This document shows, in pieces, positions 7,176 to 15,692 of a stretch of DNA of 64,000 nt; the stretch's first letter is position 1, and every line of letters starts with the position of its first letter. The notes beneath the pieces were generated by a model that searched no databases, was not told the origin of the DNA, and worked only from the letters and a program-made list of their open reading frames with translations. Position numbers and translations under genes: made by a program. Source of the stretch: Comamonas terrae. Its GTDB lineage: Bacteria > Pseudomonadota > Gammaproteobacteria > Burkholderiales > Burkholderiaceae_C. The stretch covers positions 53,880 to 117,879 of the forward strand of contig NZ_BCNT01000012.1 of assembly GCF_001544075.1 (NCBI RefSeq). Reading direction: 5' to 3'.

Positions 7176-8699
7176 TTAGCGGCGCTTGACCTTGGAGGGC
7201 TGGCCGCCGCGCGGCGCCGGTGCGTTCTTGCCGCCGCGCGGTTGCGGCTGCGCGGCGGCCTTGGCGGGCGCACGGGCCACGGCTCGGCCGCCCCGGGCGG
7301 CATGCGCCGCCGGTGCGGAGGCGCGAGCCACGCCGGTGCGCACGGGCAGGTAGGCGACCAGGGACTGCCCGGCCTTGAGCGTGGCCGTGGATTTCAGGTC
7401 GTTCCAGTCGGCCAGGTTGGAGACACTCACGCCGTAGCGGCTGGCCACGCTCACCAGCGTGTCGTGGCGGCGGGCCTTGACCGTGGTGCGGCGGGTGACG
7501 ATCTCTGGAGCGAAGGAGATCTGGCCGTTGTCGGCCACATGGCCGGCCACATCGGCCCGCACATTGGCGCCGCGCGGCACCATCAGCGCCGAGCCGGCCT
7601 TGATCAGCATGCGCGGCGGGATGTTGTTGATGGCGCGCAGATCGGCCTCGCCCAGGCCCACGCGCTGGGCAGCCTCGGCCACGCTGATGGTCGAAGGCAC
7701 GGTCCACACGGTCCAGCTGGCGAACTGGCCGTCGTTGTAGGCCTGCAGGTTGCGGCGGAAGATCTTGGCGTTGTCCCAGGGCAGCAGGATCTGCGGCGTG
7801 CCGGCCGCGAAGATCACCGGCTTGTGGAAACCGGGATTGAGGGCCTTGAAGTCCTTGACGCTCACGTCGGCCAGCTTGGCCACCAGCTCCACGTCGATGT
7901 CATGGGTGATGCTCACCGCCTGGAAGTAGGGGTGGTTCTCGATCACCGGCAGCTCGGTGTTGAAGTTCTCGGGGTGGGCCACGATGTTCTTCACGGCCTG
8001 CAGCTTGGGCACGTACATGCGGGTTTCGGCCGGCATCTGCAGGTCGGTATAGCCGGTGGGCAGGCCCAGCTTCTCGTTGCGCTTGATGGCCCGGCCCACG
8101 CTGCCCTCGCCCCAGTTGTAGGCGGCCAGGGCCAGGTGCCAGTCGCCGAACATGTCGTAGAGCTTTTGCAGATAGTCCAGGGCCGCGCGCGTGGAGGCCA
8201 GCACATCGCGGCGGTCGTCGCGGAAGGCGTTCTGCTTGAGCTCGAAGTAGTTGCCCGTGGCCGGCATGAACTGCCACATGCCGGCGGCCTTGGCGCTGGA
8301 GACGGCCTGCGGGTTGAACGCGCTTTCGATGAAGGGCAGCAGGGCCAGTTCGGTAGGCATGCCGCGGCGTTCGAGTTCCTCCACGATGTGGAAGAGGTAT
8401 TTGCTCGAGCGTTCCGTCATGCGCTGGATGTAGTCGGGCCGGGCCGCATACCACTGCTCGCGGTCGCGCACCAGGTCCTGGTCCAGGTCGGGCATGGCAA
8501 AGCCGCGGCGTATGCGTACCCACAGGTCGCCCGTGGCTTCCAGCGAAGCGACTTCGGAGCTGCTGATCTTGCCGCGGCTCAGGGGGGTCAGGGGACCGTC
8601 GGGGTACTTGGCATCGAGATTGCCGGAGGTGTTGCTGGTGGAGGCGCAACCTGCAAGCACGAGCAGGGATGCCAGCAACAGGGAATGTAGAAATTTCAT
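7176..8699 (-). CDS. mltD: Membrane-bound lytic murein transglycosylase D
   Basis: Lipoprotein that cleaves peptidoglycan glycan strands to 1,6-anhydromuramyl ends. 507 residues: lipobox LAGC with Cys18, an SLT family 1 catalytic domain with Glu125 in LALLPFIESAFNP and the GMWQFMPATG and AAYNWGEGSV motifs, then two LysM peptidoglycan-binding domains (about 329-375 and 406-451) and a basic Ala/Arg-rich tail. The ATG at 8699 overlaps the gloB stop (TGATG), suggesting coupled translation; an upstream start at 8717 would also give a lipobox. Expected at the inner face of the outer membrane. Confidence 0.93.
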   Translation of the reverse strand: MKFLHSLLLASLLVLAGCASTSNTSGNLDAKYPDGPLTPLSRGKISSSEVASLEATGDLWVRIRRGFAMPDLDQDLVRDREQWYAARPDYIQRMTERSSKYLFHIVEELERRGMPTELALLPFIESAFNPQAVSSAKAAGMWQFMPATGNYFELKQNAFRDDRRDVLASTRAALDYLQKLYDMFGDWHLALAAYNWGEGSVGRAIKRNEKLGLPTGYTDLQMPAETRMYVPKLQAVKNIVAHPENFNTELPVIENHPYFQAVSITHDIDVELVAKLADVSVKDFKALNPGFHKPVIFAAGTPQILLPWDNAKIFRRNLQAYNDGQFASWTVWTVPSTISVAEAAQRVGLGEADLRAINNIPPRMLIKAGSALMVPRGANVRADVAGHVADNGQISFAPEIVTRRTTVKARRHDTLVSVASRYGVSVSNLADWNDLKSTATLKAGQSLVAYLPVRTGVARASAPAAHAARGGRAVARAPAKAAAQPQPRGGKNAPAPRGGQPSKVKRR

Positions 8700-9472
8700 C
8701 AAAAAACGTTTTTCCATTGGCGCAAGGCGGCCAGCACGCTGGCCGGGCTTTGCGTTTGTACCTGAGGGTCGAAGCGGGCCGCCGCGGCAATCACCTGCGC
8801 CTGCCGGGTGCGCAGAAAGGGATTGATCTCGCGCTCGGTCTGCATGGTGGAGGGCAATGTCGGCCGACCGGCCTGTCTCAGCGCCTGGCAGTGCTCCAGG
8901 TACTGAGCAAGCTGGGCGTTGTTTGGTTCAACCGCCTGCGCAAATCGCAGGTTAGAAAGTGTGTATTCATGCGCACAGCACACTTGCGTGTCGCCGGGCA
9001 GCGCGGCCAGTGCGGCCAGCGAATCCTGCATCTGCGCGGGCGTGCCCTCGAACAGCCGCCCGCAGCCGCCCGAGAACAGGGTGTCGCCGCAGAACAGCAC
9101 GGGCTGCGCCAGCGCGTGGGTGCTGTAATAGGCGATATGGCCGCTGGTGTGGCCCGGCACGTCAATCACCTGCCAGGGGCCGCCCAGCAGCCGGACCTCG
9201 TCGCCGCCCTGCACGCGCTGCACGGGTTCGGGCAGCTGCTCATGGGCCGGCCCCCAGACCGGAGCCCGGCAGGCCTGGCGCAGAGCCGCCACGCCGCCGG
9301 TGTGATCGGCATGGTGGTGGGTGACTAAAATGCCCTGCAGTTCAAGACCCCGCTGGCGCAGCACCTGCAGCACAGGTTCTGCGTCGCCAGGATCGACAAC
9401 CACGGCTTGGCGCCCGTCATGGAGCAGCCAGATGTAGTTGTCGGAAAATGCGGGAATGGGCAATAGGTTCAT
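8699..9472 (-). CDS. gloB: Hydroxyacylglutathione hydrolase (glyoxalase II)
   Basis: Metallo-beta-lactamase-fold enzyme that hydrolyses S-lactoylglutathione to D-lactate and glutathione, the last step of methylglyoxal detoxification. 257 residues with the metal-binding motif THHHADH (H52, H54, D56, H57), the conserved start MNLLPIPAFSDNYIW, DTLFSGGCGRLFEG and CAHEYTLSNLRFA. An alternative TTG three codons upstream is less likely. It precedes mltD with a 1-base stop/start overlap. A perfect TATAAT lies 10 bases before the ATG. Confidence 0.95.
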   Translation of the reverse strand: MNLLPIPAFSDNYIWLLHDGRQAVVVDPGDAEPVLQVLRQRGLELQGILVTHHHADHTGGVAALRQACRAPVWGPAHEQLPEPVQRVQGGDEVRLLGGPWQVIDVPGHTSGHIAYYSTHALAQPVLFCGDTLFSGGCGRLFEGTPAQMQDSLAALAALPGDTQVCCAHEYTLSNLRFAQAVEPNNAQLAQYLEHCQALRQAGRPTLPSTMQTEREINPFLRTRQAQVIAAAARFDPQVQTQSPASVLAALRQWKNVF

Positions 9473-9482
9473 GGGCTGCAAA

Positions 9483-9488
9483 ATTATA
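9483..9488 (-). promoter_or_regulatory. -10 box close to the gloB start
   Basis: A perfect TATAAT on the minus strand ends 10 bases before the gloB ATG, implying a leader of only a few bases. The divergent methyltransferase start (9492) lies just behind it, so the two promoters must overlap. No clear -35 box was found. Confidence 0.5.
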
Positions 9489-9491
9489 GGG

Positions 9492-10286
9492 ATGCATCAC
9501 TGGACGGATTCTGCCCTGGGGCACTATCTCCTGGAGTGGGAGCAGCAACGCTGCGACGAGGCGGTGGCCGATATTTTCGGCTACCACAGCGTGCAGCTGG
9601 GCCTGCCCATGCTACAGGGACTGCGTGCCAACCGCATGCCGCACCGCTGGCTGGCACTGGACAACTGCGCCGATCTGGAAGCCGCGCCATCCGCGGCCGC
9701 GGGCTCCGCGGCGCCACCGGCCGGGCCGGCCCAGGAGTTCTCGCCCGTGCCGGCCGCTCTGGTGGCCGATGCCCGGGCCCTGCCTTTTTCCGAGGCCAGC
9801 CTCGACCTGGTGCTGATGCCGCATACGCTGGAGACTTCGCCCGACCCCCACGCCGCGCTGCGCGAAGCCGCGCGCGTGCTGGTGCCCGAAGGGCGGCTGG
9901 TGGTCTGCGGCCTCAATCCGGCCAGCCTGCTGGGCCTGCAGCGCCGCGCCGAGCGCGGCACGGCCTATCTGCCCGACCTGAGCTGGGGCATTGGCTACTG
10001 GCGGCTGCGCGACTGGCTGCGGCTGCTGGACTTCGAGATCGAAGCCGTGCAATTTGGCTGTTATCGTCCTGCCACGCAAAGCGCGCAGTGGCTGGGCCGC
10101 TGGGAGTTCATGGACCGGGTGGGGCGCCGCTGCTGGCCGGTGCTGGGCGGCGCATACTGCGTGGTTGCCGTCAAGCGCGTGCAGGGCATGCGCCTGATCG
10201 AAAGCAGCGCCTGGCGCAGCCGGCCCGTGCCTGGCGCCGTGCCGGTGGCCGGCCGTGTGGCGCCCCAGGCGAAAAACCAGGCGTGA
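9492..10286 (+). CDS. Class I SAM-dependent methyltransferase
   Basis: 264-residue Methyltransf_11-type protein. After a variable N-terminal part it shows motif-II-like DARALPFSEASLDLVLMPHTLE and HAALREAARVLVPEGRLVVCGLNP, the usual post-I to III region of Rossmann methyltransferases. The classic glycine-rich motif I is poorly preserved and sits in a Pro/Ala-rich stretch. The target is unknown. The start is only 19 bp from the divergent gloB start; rnhA follows 66 bp downstream on the same strand, a pairing I recall from other betaproteobacteria. Confidence 0.82.
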   Translation: MHHWTDSALGHYLLEWEQQRCDEAVADIFGYHSVQLGLPMLQGLRANRMPHRWLALDNCADLEAAPSAAAGSAAPPAGPAQEFSPVPAALVADARALPFSEASLDLVLMPHTLETSPDPHAALREAARVLVPEGRLVVCGLNPASLLGLQRRAERGTAYLPDLSWGIGYWRLRDWLRLLDFEIEAVQFGCYRPATQSAQWLGRWEFMDRVGRRCWPVLGGAYCVVAVKRVQGMRLIESSAWRSRPVPGAVPVAGRVAPQAKNQA

Positions 10287-10352
10287 ACGGCGTAGCCGCC
10301 CCGCATGGAGGCGCGGCAGCCTCCATGGCGCAAGTTCTTACAAGGAAGCAAA

Positions 10353-10802
10353 TTGAATCAAGTCGTGATCTATACCGATGGTGCCTGCAAGGGCAATCCC
10401 GGCCCGGGAGGCTGGGGCGCGGTATTGCGGGCCGGTACGGCCGAGAAGGAATTGTTCGGCGGGGAGCTGGGCACCACGAACAACCGCATGGAGCTGATGG
10501 CCGTCATCCAGGCGCTCGCGGCCCTCAAGCGTCCTTGCGACGTGGTGCTGTACCTGGACAGCCAGTACGTGCGCAAGGGCATTACCGAATGGATCCACGG
10601 CTGGAAGGCCAAGGGCTGGGTCACGGCTTCGAAGGAGCCGGTCAAGAACGTGGAGTTGTGGCAAAAGCTCGATGCCCTGGTGCAGGGCAGCGGCCACCGC
10701 ATTGATTGGCGCTGGGTCAAGGGCCATGCGGGCGACCCCGGCAACGAGCGCGCCGACGCCCTGGCCAACAAGGGCGTGGAGATGGCCCTGGGCCGGCTTT
10801 AG
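10353..10802 (+). CDS. rnhA: Ribonuclease HI
   Basis: Degrades the RNA strand of RNA-DNA hybrids. 149 residues with the active-site motifs [19 protein letters not shown] (first Asp), the [16 protein letters not shown]lu, [13 protein letters not shown] and the C-terminal [15 protein letters not shown]. The start is a TTG at 10353 with AAGGAAG six bases upstream; a longer reading would place this ribosome site inside the gene, so TTG is preferred. It ends 147 bp before the convergent thioredoxin-like gene. Confidence 0.95.
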   Translation: MNQVVIYTDGACKGNPGPGGWGAVLRAGTAEKELFGGELGTTNNRMELMAVIQALAALKRPCDVVLYLDSQYVRKGITEWIHGWKAKGWVTASKEPVKNVELWQKLDALVQGSGHRIDWRWVKGHAGDPGNERADALANKGVEMALGRL

Positions 10803-10856
10803 TCCTTGCCGACTGCGGAAGATGATGGGTTTGGCAGTCAGCCCTGAAATTGGCAG

Positions 10857-10956
10857 ACCCTGGCGCGGGGGCGCCGAGCAAGGGCCTATGCCGGCCGCGC
10901 CGCCCCGCAGCGATGGTGCCGTCCCTCTTGGGGGATGGCTCGAAGCGCCTCAGGGG
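10857..10956 (-). repeat. Dispersed repeat B, copy 1
   Basis: Read on the minus strand it starts CCCCCTGAGGCGCTTCGAG, includes the GGGACGGCACCATCGCTGCG core, and ends in CCTTGCTCGGCG. Related copies lie at 28314, 39636 and 43083. It covers the end of the thioredoxin-like gene and the gap to rnhA, where a transcript would end. Confidence 0.65.
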
Positions 10957-11279
10957 GTGTTGATTTTTTCCAGAGCCTGCGCAATCTCCTGCCCGGCCTG
11001 CGGGCGCACCAGGCGGGCCACTTCCTGGCCGTCGCGCAGAAAGACCAGCGTGGGCCAGAGCTTGACGCGGTAGCTGCGGCCCAGCGGACGGCCCGGTCCG
11101 TCCTCCACCTTGATGTGCTCCACGCCGGGGTGCGCAGCCAGGGCCGCCTCGATCAGCGGCTGGGCGCGCTGGCAATGGCCGCACCAGGGCGTGCCGAACT
11201 CCAGCAGGCTGGCGCCGCGCAACGCATCCACGGCGGTGCGTTCGGGTTCGGCGGCCAGATGTCGGGCTTGAAAAGGCAT
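10950..11279 (-). CDS. Thioredoxin family protein
   Basis: 109-residue thioredoxin-fold protein with active site WCGHC, different from the WCGPC of TrxA, and the conserved WPTLVFLRDGQEVARL cis-proline region. The absence of a signal peptide suggests the cytoplasm. It is 50 bp downstream of moeA on the same strand and may be co-transcribed with the molybdenum cofactor genes, although a functional link is only inferred. The last few codons overlap dispersed repeat B. Confidence 0.85.
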   Translation of the reverse strand: MPFQARHLAAEPERTAVDALRGASLLEFGTPWCGHCQRAQPLIEAALAAHPGVEHIKVEDGPGRPLGRSYRVKLWPTLVFLRDGQEVARLVRPQAGQEIAQALEKINTP

Positions 11280-11329
11280 TTTCGACTCCTAAAGAATGGG
11301 CGCTGGCGGCAACTGTGGCGGCCGGCGGG

Positions 11330-12709
11330 TCAGATCAATCCATCGAGCAGCAGCACGGACACCATTTCGCCGGGCTGCACATCGGCCTGCGCGTCATCCA
11401 GCACGATGATGGCGTTGGCCGAAACCATGGAGCTGAGCACGCCCGAGCCCTGAGGGCCCGTGGTGCGCACCGTGGTGCGGCCGTCGGCGCCCCGTTCCAC
11501 GATGCCGCGCTGGTACTCGGTGCGGCCCGGGCGCTTGGCCAGCGGCTCGGCCGCGGCCACCTGCAGGGGCACGGGCGCCGCTTCGCTGCTGCCCATGAGC
11601 TGCAGCAGGGCCGGGCGCACGAACATCAGAAAGCTCACCATGGCGGCCACGGGGTTGCCGGGCAGGCCCAGCAGCACGGCCGGATGGCTGGTGACCAGGG
11701 ACTTGCTCTGTTTTGCAGAGCTGCCAGCGCCCGCCGGCAAAGCGCTGGAGGCATTTTTCTCGGTCAGCAATGCAGGCGTGCGGGGCTGGAGCAGGCCCAC
11801 GGCCAGCGGCCGGCCCGGCCGCATGGCAATGCGCCAGAACTGCACGGGCCCCAGGCGCTGCAGCATGGCGCGCGTATGGTCGGCCTCGCCGGCGCTGATG
11901 CCGCCGCTGGTCAGGATCACATCGGCCAGCGCCGAGGCCTCGCGCAGCCGTTCTTCGAGCGCTGCGGGCTCGTCGGCCACCACGCCAAGGTCCAGCACAT
12001 GGGCGCCCATGCGGCGCAGCAGGCCCTGCAGGCTGAAGCGGTTGCTGTCGTAGATGGCGCCTTCGCGCGGGCTTGCACCCGGGGCCAGGATTTCATCGCC
12101 CGTGGAGAAATAGGCCACGCGCAGGCGGCGGCGCACATTCACCTGCACCAGCCCCAGGCTGGCCAGCAGACCCAGCGCAGCCGGCGTCAGGCGCTGGCCG
12201 CGCGCCAGGGCCACGGCGCCCTGGCGCAGGTCCTCGCCGCACAGCCGGCGGTTGTCGCCGGCCTGCAGGCGGGCGGCCGCAAAGCGGATATGTTCATCGT
12301 CCACGATCCGGACCTGTTCGTGCGGCACCACGGTGTCCAGCCCCTCGGGCATGACGGCGCCGGTCATGATCTTGATGCAGTCGCCGGCCTGCAGGCGGCC
12401 CTGCCAGGGCCTGCCCGCCAGGGCCGTGCCGACCACGCGCAGCTGCAGCTCCTGCGCGCAGGGTGGCCGTGCCAGCAGCGCGCCATCGAAGGCATAGCCG
12501 TCCATGGCGCTGTTGTCGTGCGGCGGGACGTTGACGGGGCACAGCACGTCCTGGGCAAGAATGCGGTCCAGCGCGTCCAGCAGCGGCAGGGTTTCGGTTC
12601 CGGTCACCGGGCCCAGCGTCTGGAGCATGGAAGACAGCTGTTGCAGCACCTGCCCGGTCGTCAGGGTCTGGGCATTGGGCTGGGCGGCGGGCTGAAAAGG
12701 TGCATTCAT
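11330..12709 (-). CDS. moeA: Molybdopterin molybdenumtransferase MoeA
   Basis: Inserts molybdenum into adenylated molybdopterin. 459 residues, longer than the roughly 410 of E. coli MoeA. Seen are VPPHDNSAMDGYAF, the domain with GRPLAVGLL, TSGGISAGEADH and the LLGLPGNPVAAM motif, then the C-terminal domain. Between AVGLL and LLGLPGNP lies an extra segment of about 35 residues, part of which (about 317-333) is encoded by a copy of dispersed repeat A, still in frame. The start MNAPFQPAAQ at 12709 is chosen by family fit. Downstream of mobA by 166 bp. Confidence 0.93.
   Translation of the reverse strand: MNAPFQPAAQPNAQTLTTGQVLQQLSSMLQTLGPVTGTETLPLLDALDRILAQDVLCPVNVPPHDNSAMDGYAFDGALLARPPCAQELQLRVVGTALAGRPWQGRLQAGDCIKIMTGAVMPEGLDTVVPHEQVRIVDDEHIRFAAARLQAGDNRRLCGEDLRQGAVALARGQRLTPAALGLLASLGLVQVNVRRRLRVAYFSTGDEILAPGASPREGAIYDSNRFSLQGLLRRMGAHVLDLGVVADEPAALEERLREASALADVILTSGGISAGEADHTRAMLQRLGPVQFWRIAMRPGRPLAVGLLQPRTPALLTEKNASSALPAGAGSSAKQSKSLVTSHPAVLLGLPGNPVAAMVSFLMFVRPALLQLMGSSEAAPVPLQVAAAEPLAKRPGRTEYQRGIVERGADGRTTVRTTGPQGSGVLSSMVSANAIIVLDDAQADVQPGEMVSVLLLDGLI
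11711..11760. repeat. Dispersed repeat A, copy 2, inside moeA
   Basis: On the plus strand it begins TTTTGCAGAGCTGCCAGCGC and, after a short variable middle, continues AAAGCGCTGGAGGCATTTTT, close to the consensus TTTTGATAGCTGCTAGCGCT...AAGCGCTAGAGGC..TTTT. It lies in frame within moeA and encodes a segment absent from typical MoeA. Confidence 0.75.
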
Positions 12710-12875
12710 GGCAAAACAGGAATCAGGTCGACAGCTGCGCAAACCGCATGCAGGCCGGCCGCCGGCTTGTGGCGCGGCCGCCGTGCATGTTGCAGCGCAA
12801 GCTCGGCAGACGCCTCGTTGCGGCAATCCGCGTTCCTGAAGGAATGCGGATGCGGGGCCGAGGCAGGAAAGCCCT

Positions 12876-13577
12876 TCAGTCTAGCAACGGACGCAGCGGT
12901 TCCTGGCCGCAAGGCCGCACATGGCGCTCCAGATCATGCAGCTCGTCCAGCGTATTGGCGTTGGCGAATACATGGCGCTCGCCCGCCCGGTCAAAGCGTG
13001 CGGCCACACAGCGGTGACCTGCCGTCCAGGCATCGATCTTGCGGCCACCGTCCCGCACAAAGGCCTGCAGGCTGCTCCTGAGCGCAGCGCGCAGCAGGCA
13101 GAACACGGGCTGGGCACGCATTTCGGCAACGGCATCGGGCGGGGCGGACGGCGAGATTTCCCGGCCATGGGCCACCACGATGTCCGCCTCGCCCCGGGCT
13201 GCTTCCACGGCCTGGGCCATGCGCGCCACAAGATCCGGGGGGAACAGCGGCGTGTCGCAGGGCACGCAGGCCAGCCAGTCGGTGCGGCAGTGCGTCAGCC
13301 CGCTCAGAAAGCCCGCCAGGGGCCCGGGGTAGCCCGGCTCTTCATCGGGCCAGACGGCCGCGCTCCAAGGGGCGCCGAGTTCGGCATAGCGGTCGGCATG
13401 GCGGTTGGCATTGATCAGTAGGCCGCCCACCTGGGGTGCGAGGCGCTCCAGTGCATGGACCACCAGCGGCCGGCCCTGGAAAAGCTGCAGGCCCTTGTCC
13501 ACTCCGCCCATGCGCGCGCCGCGGCCGCCGGCCAGCACGCAGCCGGTGATGTCCTGGGGCGATGGCAGGGCGGGCAT
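12876..13577 (-). CDS. mobA: Molybdenum cofactor guanylyltransferase MobA
   Basis: Transfers GMP from GTP to molybdopterin to form the guanine dinucleotide cofactor. 233 residues, with the nucleotidyltransferase signature LAGGRGARMGGVDKGL at the N terminus, NANRHADRYAELG, DEEPGYPGPLAGFLSGL and VPCDTPLFPPDL. It starts 27 bp after moaA and probably belongs to the same transcript. The C-terminal tail (PCGQEPLRPLLD) is short and not distinctive. Confidence 0.93.
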   Translation of the reverse strand: MPALPSPQDITGCVLAGGRGARMGGVDKGLQLFQGRPLVVHALERLAPQVGGLLINANRHADRYAELGAPWSAAVWPDEEPGYPGPLAGFLSGLTHCRTDWLACVPCDTPLFPPDLVARMAQAVEAARGEADIVVAHGREISPSAPPDAVAEMRAQPVFCLLRAALRSSLQAFVRDGGRKIDAWTAGHRCVAARFDRAGERHVFANANTLDELHDLERHVRPCGQEPLRPLLD

Positions 13578-13604
13578 GGAGAAAAAGAGGGCGCCAGGCG
13601 AGGC

Positions 13605-14741
13605 TCAGCCGCCGATATAGCTCATCTCGATGCGCCGCGCCGAAGGCGCATGGCTGGGCGGCAGCTCGCTGCGCAGCTGGGAATAGCGGTCGTCGCGCTG
13701 CTGCCAGATGGGGGCGATGGCTGCGGCAATCTCCTCGTCGCTGGCGCCGTTGCGCAGTAGGCTGCGCAGGTCCCAGCCCTGGGTGGCGAACAGGCACAGA
13801 TAGAGCTGGCCTTCCGTGGACAGGCGCGCACGGTTGCAGTCGCCGCAGAATGCGTGGGTCACGCTGCTGATGACGCCGATCTCGCCCAGCGAAGGGTCGT
13901 GCCGGCCCAGCGCATCGGCATAGCCCCAGCGCACCGCGGTCTCGCCGCGCGCCGTGGCCTCCAGCGGCACCAGCGGCAGCTGCGTGCGCAGGCGTGCGAT
14001 GAGTTCGTCGGACGGCAGCACCTCGTCCATGCGCCAGCCGTTGGTCGCTCCCACGTCCATGTATTCGATGAAGCGCAGCGCAATGCCCGTGCCCTGGAAA
14101 TAGCGGGCCATGGGCAGGATCTGGTCGTCGTTGGTGCCGCGCTTGACCACCATGTTGACCTTGAGGTTGTCCAGCCCTGCGGCCTGGGCCGCCTCGATGC
14201 CGGCCAGAACCTGGGAGACGGGAAAGTCCACGTCGTTCATGCGGCGGAACACCGCATCGTCCAGGCCGTCGAGGCTGACCGTCACGCGGTTCAGGCCCGC
14301 GTCCTTGAGCGCGCGTGCCTTGCGGGCCAGCAGCGAGGCATTGGTGGTCAGCGTCAGGTCCAGCGGCTGGCCGTCGGGCGTGCGCAGCTGGGCCAGCTGC
14401 TCCACCAGGCGCTCCACATGCTTGCGCAGCAGCGGCTCGCCGCCGGTCAGGCGGATCTTGCGCACGCCGTGCGCGACGAACAGGCGCGCCAGGCGCGTGA
14501 TCTCTTCGAAGCTCAGCAGCGAGCTGTGCGGCAGGTACTGGTAGTTCTTGTCGAAGACTTCCTTGGGCATGCAGTAGTTGCAGCGGAAGTTGCAGCGGTC
14601 GGTGACGCTGATGCGCAAGTCGTGCAAGGGACGCCCCCACCGGTCCTGCAGCAGGCCCGTGGGTGCCTGCAGGAGGGAAGGGACGACCGCCGCACGCGAG
14701 GCGGCGCGCTCGTCGACCAGAGGAATCACACGTTCTGCCAT
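13605..14741 (-). CDS. moaA: GTP 3',8-cyclase MoaA
   Basis: Radical SAM enzyme of the first step of molybdenum cofactor synthesis, converting GTP to 3',8-cyclo-H2GTP. 378 residues; N-terminal cluster motif CNFRCNYC, the [17 protein letters not shown] segment, the C-terminal second [4Fe-4S] ligands [18 protein letters not shown], and the functional Gly-Gly end (SYIGG). The ~30-residue N-terminal extension before the radical SAM domain is variable in the family. First gene of moaA-mobA-moeA; a CACAAT box lies 7 bases before the ATG with no Shine-Dalgarno. Confidence 0.96.
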   Translation of the reverse strand: MAERVIPLVDERAASRAAVVPSLLQAPTGLLQDRWGRPLHDLRISVTDRCNFRCNYCMPKEVFDKNYQYLPHSSLLSFEEITRLARLFVAHGVRKIRLTGGEPLLRKHVERLVEQLAQLRTPDGQPLDLTLTTNASLLARKARALKDAGLNRVTVSLDGLDDAVFRRMNDVDFPVSQVLAGIEAAQAAGLDNLKVNMVVKRGTNDDQILPMARYFQGTGIALRFIEYMDVGATNGWRMDEVLPSDELIARLRTQLPLVPLEATARGETAVRWGYADALGRHDPSLGEIGVISSVTHAFCGDCNRARLSTEGQLYLCLFATQGWDLRSLLRNGASDEEIAAAIAPIWQQRDDRYSQLRSELPPSHAPSARRIEMSYIGG

Positions 14742-14748
14742 GTTTCCG

Positions 14749-14754
14749 ATTGTG
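14749..14754 (-). promoter_or_regulatory. -10-like box close to the moaA start
   Basis: CACAAT on the minus strand, 7 bases before the ATG. This is a possible leaderless start; no molybdate riboswitch or other leader structure could fit between promoter and gene. Confidence 0.35.
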
Positions 14755-14822
14755 CCCCAATGCCTTTGTCCGGGCAGGCGGCAGGTTGGAGCCGAGGCAC
14801 CGGATCCTGGCGCTCTAAGCCC

Positions 14823-15419
14823 TCATTCCGTGCCGGCCGGCTGCGCGGAGCGGGCTTCGGCGGGACGGGGCTGGCGCTGCAGCGGCTGCCAGCCGGCGAA
14901 CTGCGGGTAGTAGCGTGCCACGCCCGGGCCGTTGAAGTCCCAGCCCAGGCATTGGCCCAGGTGGCGGGGCGGCTCGCTGCGGTCGGAGGGCTGAAAGGCG
15001 CCATGCACGGACTGGAAGGCGGCCGTGGCCATGTTGAACAGCAGCTCGCGCATGTGCGTGCAGCCGGCCACGCTGCCGAGGTTTTCGTTGATGGCCTTGC
15101 GCCAGCCGCGCGCCATGCAGCAGCCCACCATCTTCTGCATGGACAGCGTGGCCTGCGGGCAGTGCTCCAGGGGATGGCTGTCCATTACCGCCTCGATGGC
15201 ATGGACCACCAGCTTGGCATCCACGGTGGCGCGTATCCACATGTGGTGGATAGGCGTGTGCGCGGGCACCTTGCGCCCGCCATGCAGCTCGATGTCGTGG
15301 GTCTTCTGGTCGACGAGCTCGCCTTCTATGTCCCACAGCCCGTCTTCTCGTGCATAGCTGCGGTAGCGCACATCGCGCATGTGCTGGGGCGTGCGGTTGG
15401 GGATGGGGGTCAGGGGCAT
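14823..15419 (-). CDS. DUF2889 domain-containing protein
   Basis: 198-residue protein matching the DUF2889 family as I recall it (HMRDVRYRSYAREDGLWDIEGEL, with conserved HxxWIRATVD and a Cys-rich GCCMARGWRKA region). The biochemical function is unknown to me. The start MPLTPIPNRTPQHM at 15419 places the domain at the N terminus. It is followed, 81 bp on, by moaA on the same strand but shows no functional link to it. The 273 bp upstream to the Crp-like gene contain nothing I could identify. Confidence 0.75.
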   Translation of the reverse strand: MPLTPIPNRTPQHMRDVRYRSYAREDGLWDIEGELVDQKTHDIELHGGRKVPAHTPIHHMWIRATVDAKLVVHAIEAVMDSHPLEHCPQATLSMQKMVGCCMARGWRKAINENLGSVAGCTHMRELLFNMATAAFQSVHGAFQPSDRSEPPRHLGQCLGWDFNGPGVARYYPQFAGWQPLQRQPRPAEARSAQPAGTE

Positions 15420-15692
15420 GGGGTATCCGTTGTCGTTTGATGTCTTGCAGCGCGCCCCGGAAAAGCGCAGGGCGTACAAAGGCGCTGGGCGGCGAAAGCA
15501 TGTACGGGCGCGCGCCAGGAAACACTGCAGATTGGAATTGTCAAAGCCCGCAGCGGCCTGTCCAGCACTTTTTTGACAGGTGAAGCCATGGCGCGCGGTG
15601 GTGCGGCCTGCTGTCGGAGCCGCCAATTATCCCGGGCTTTTGATCCTGGGCTTTGGGCCAGCGCAGGCTTGCAGCCGGGCAGGCCGCAGCCG

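Noticed and set aside
15420..15692. Extra gene between DUF2889 and the Crp-like regulator
   Set aside because: Frames are open but have no ribosome site, no family resemblance and end in the flanking genes.
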